A stretch of DNA of 64,000 nt from HGM04593 sp045661225 (GTDB lineage: Bacteria; Bacteroidota; Bacteroidia; Bacteroidales; Bacteroidaceae): NCBI GenBank assembly GCA_045661225.1, contig JAZRFF010000038.1, positions 37,843-101,842 on the forward strand. Reading direction: 5' to 3'. This document shows, in pieces, positions 63,863-64,000 of the stretch. The translations under genes were made by a program, and so were the position numbers. The first letter of the stretch is position 1. Every line of letters starts with the position of its first letter. The notes under the pieces are model-generated. The model was given only the letters and a program-made list of their open reading frames with translations. It made no database searches and was not told where the DNA came from.

Positions 63863-64000
63863 TGATCTGACCCCAAGAAATTGGACGGATTAATAAAAAG
63901 TTTTATTGGTAAAGAGTTCGGTATTGCACCGGACTCTTTCCTTTTAGTCTCAGTTTGATTCTATCATTGTTGTAGTAGTGGATATACCTCTTCAGTTCCT
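63863..64000. mobile_element. End of an IS3-family (IS150-like) insertion element, partial
   Basis: The terminal repeat starts TGATCTGACCCCAAG (63863) and continues with a TTGGACGG block, like the IS150-group end (TGxxCTGACCCCxAA...TTGGACGG). A minus-strand transposase end sits just inside. The rest lies past the window edge, so the target duplication cannot be checked. Confidence 0.82.
63903..64000 (-). CDS. IS3-family transposase, C-terminal fragment
   Basis: The last 31 codons of a transposase, cut by the window edge. The minus-strand protein includes ELKRYIHYYNNDRIKLRLKG and then SPVQYRTLYQ, the standard C-terminus of IS150-type OrfB (YIHYYNNxRIKxKLKGxSPxQYR). The stop (63903-63905) lies 40 bases from the inverted repeat, as expected. 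Whether the full gene is intact cannot be seen. Confidence 0.85.
   Translation of the reverse strand, partial: ELKRYIHYYNNDRIKLRLKGKSPVQYRTLYQ

Overview
The window comes from a member of the Bacteroidales, probably a gut or oral commensal. I cannot fix the family. The evidence is a SusC/SusD-type outer-membrane pair, the type IX secretion (T9SS) proteins PorU and PorV side by side, Bacteroidetes-only families (DUF6089, DUF4843, PKD-like lipoproteins), the long form of urocanate hydratase, starts without clear Shine-Dalgarno sites, and repeated TAnnTTTG/TTTG promoter motifs.

Region 1 (1-17.3 kb, minus strand) is a dense housekeeping and envelope block, read right to left. It runs rex, a fumarylacetoacetase-fold hydrolase, porU, porV, ispF, a metallophosphoesterase and ribD, then a second unit: a DUF6242-like lipoprotein, DUF6089, uppS, bamA, three tandem Skp/OmpH chaperones and murI. 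Outer-membrane assembly, undecaprenyl and peptidoglycan precursors, and T9SS maturation are therefore encoded together.

Region 2 (17.4-25 kb, plus strand) holds a SUI1-like factor, pyrE, an SRPBCC protein, a Rieske-like lipoprotein with four cysteines, and tRNA-Leu(UAA). A looser accessory stretch follows: a DUF3472 secreted protein, an unknown multi-pass membrane protein and an unknown Glu/Ala-rich lipoprotein, separated by long intergenic stretches with several hairpins.

Region 3 (25-43.8 kb) contains two related secreted proteins with a shared signal peptide, a shared Ig-like module and a short T9SS-like tail. They flank a minus-strand operon: a thioredoxin-less DUF4369-like protein, SusC with an STN domain, SusD, DUF4843, a PKD-like lipoprotein and three TlpA-like proteins, the last with its CxxC changed to SxxS. 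The right-hand secreted protein (39923-43798) is the most unusual gene here. It has three nearly identical Ig-like modules, each interrupted at the same loop by a long Gly-Thr dipeptide run of 19, 16 or 26 units.

Region 4 (44-64 kb) is catabolic. A complete histidine-to-glutamate operon (ftcD-hutU-hutH-hutI) ends at a clear terminator. Next comes an operon with a DPP11-like S46 peptidase, an AspT/YidE-type transporter, an 80-residue unknown, a GH95 fucosidase and a secreted nuclease. A convergent thioredoxin follows, then an operon of a DASS transporter, a porin-like protein and a GH84 hexosaminidase. An IS3-family element begins just after GH84 and runs off the right edge.

All family names come from reading motifs by eye; no database search was run.
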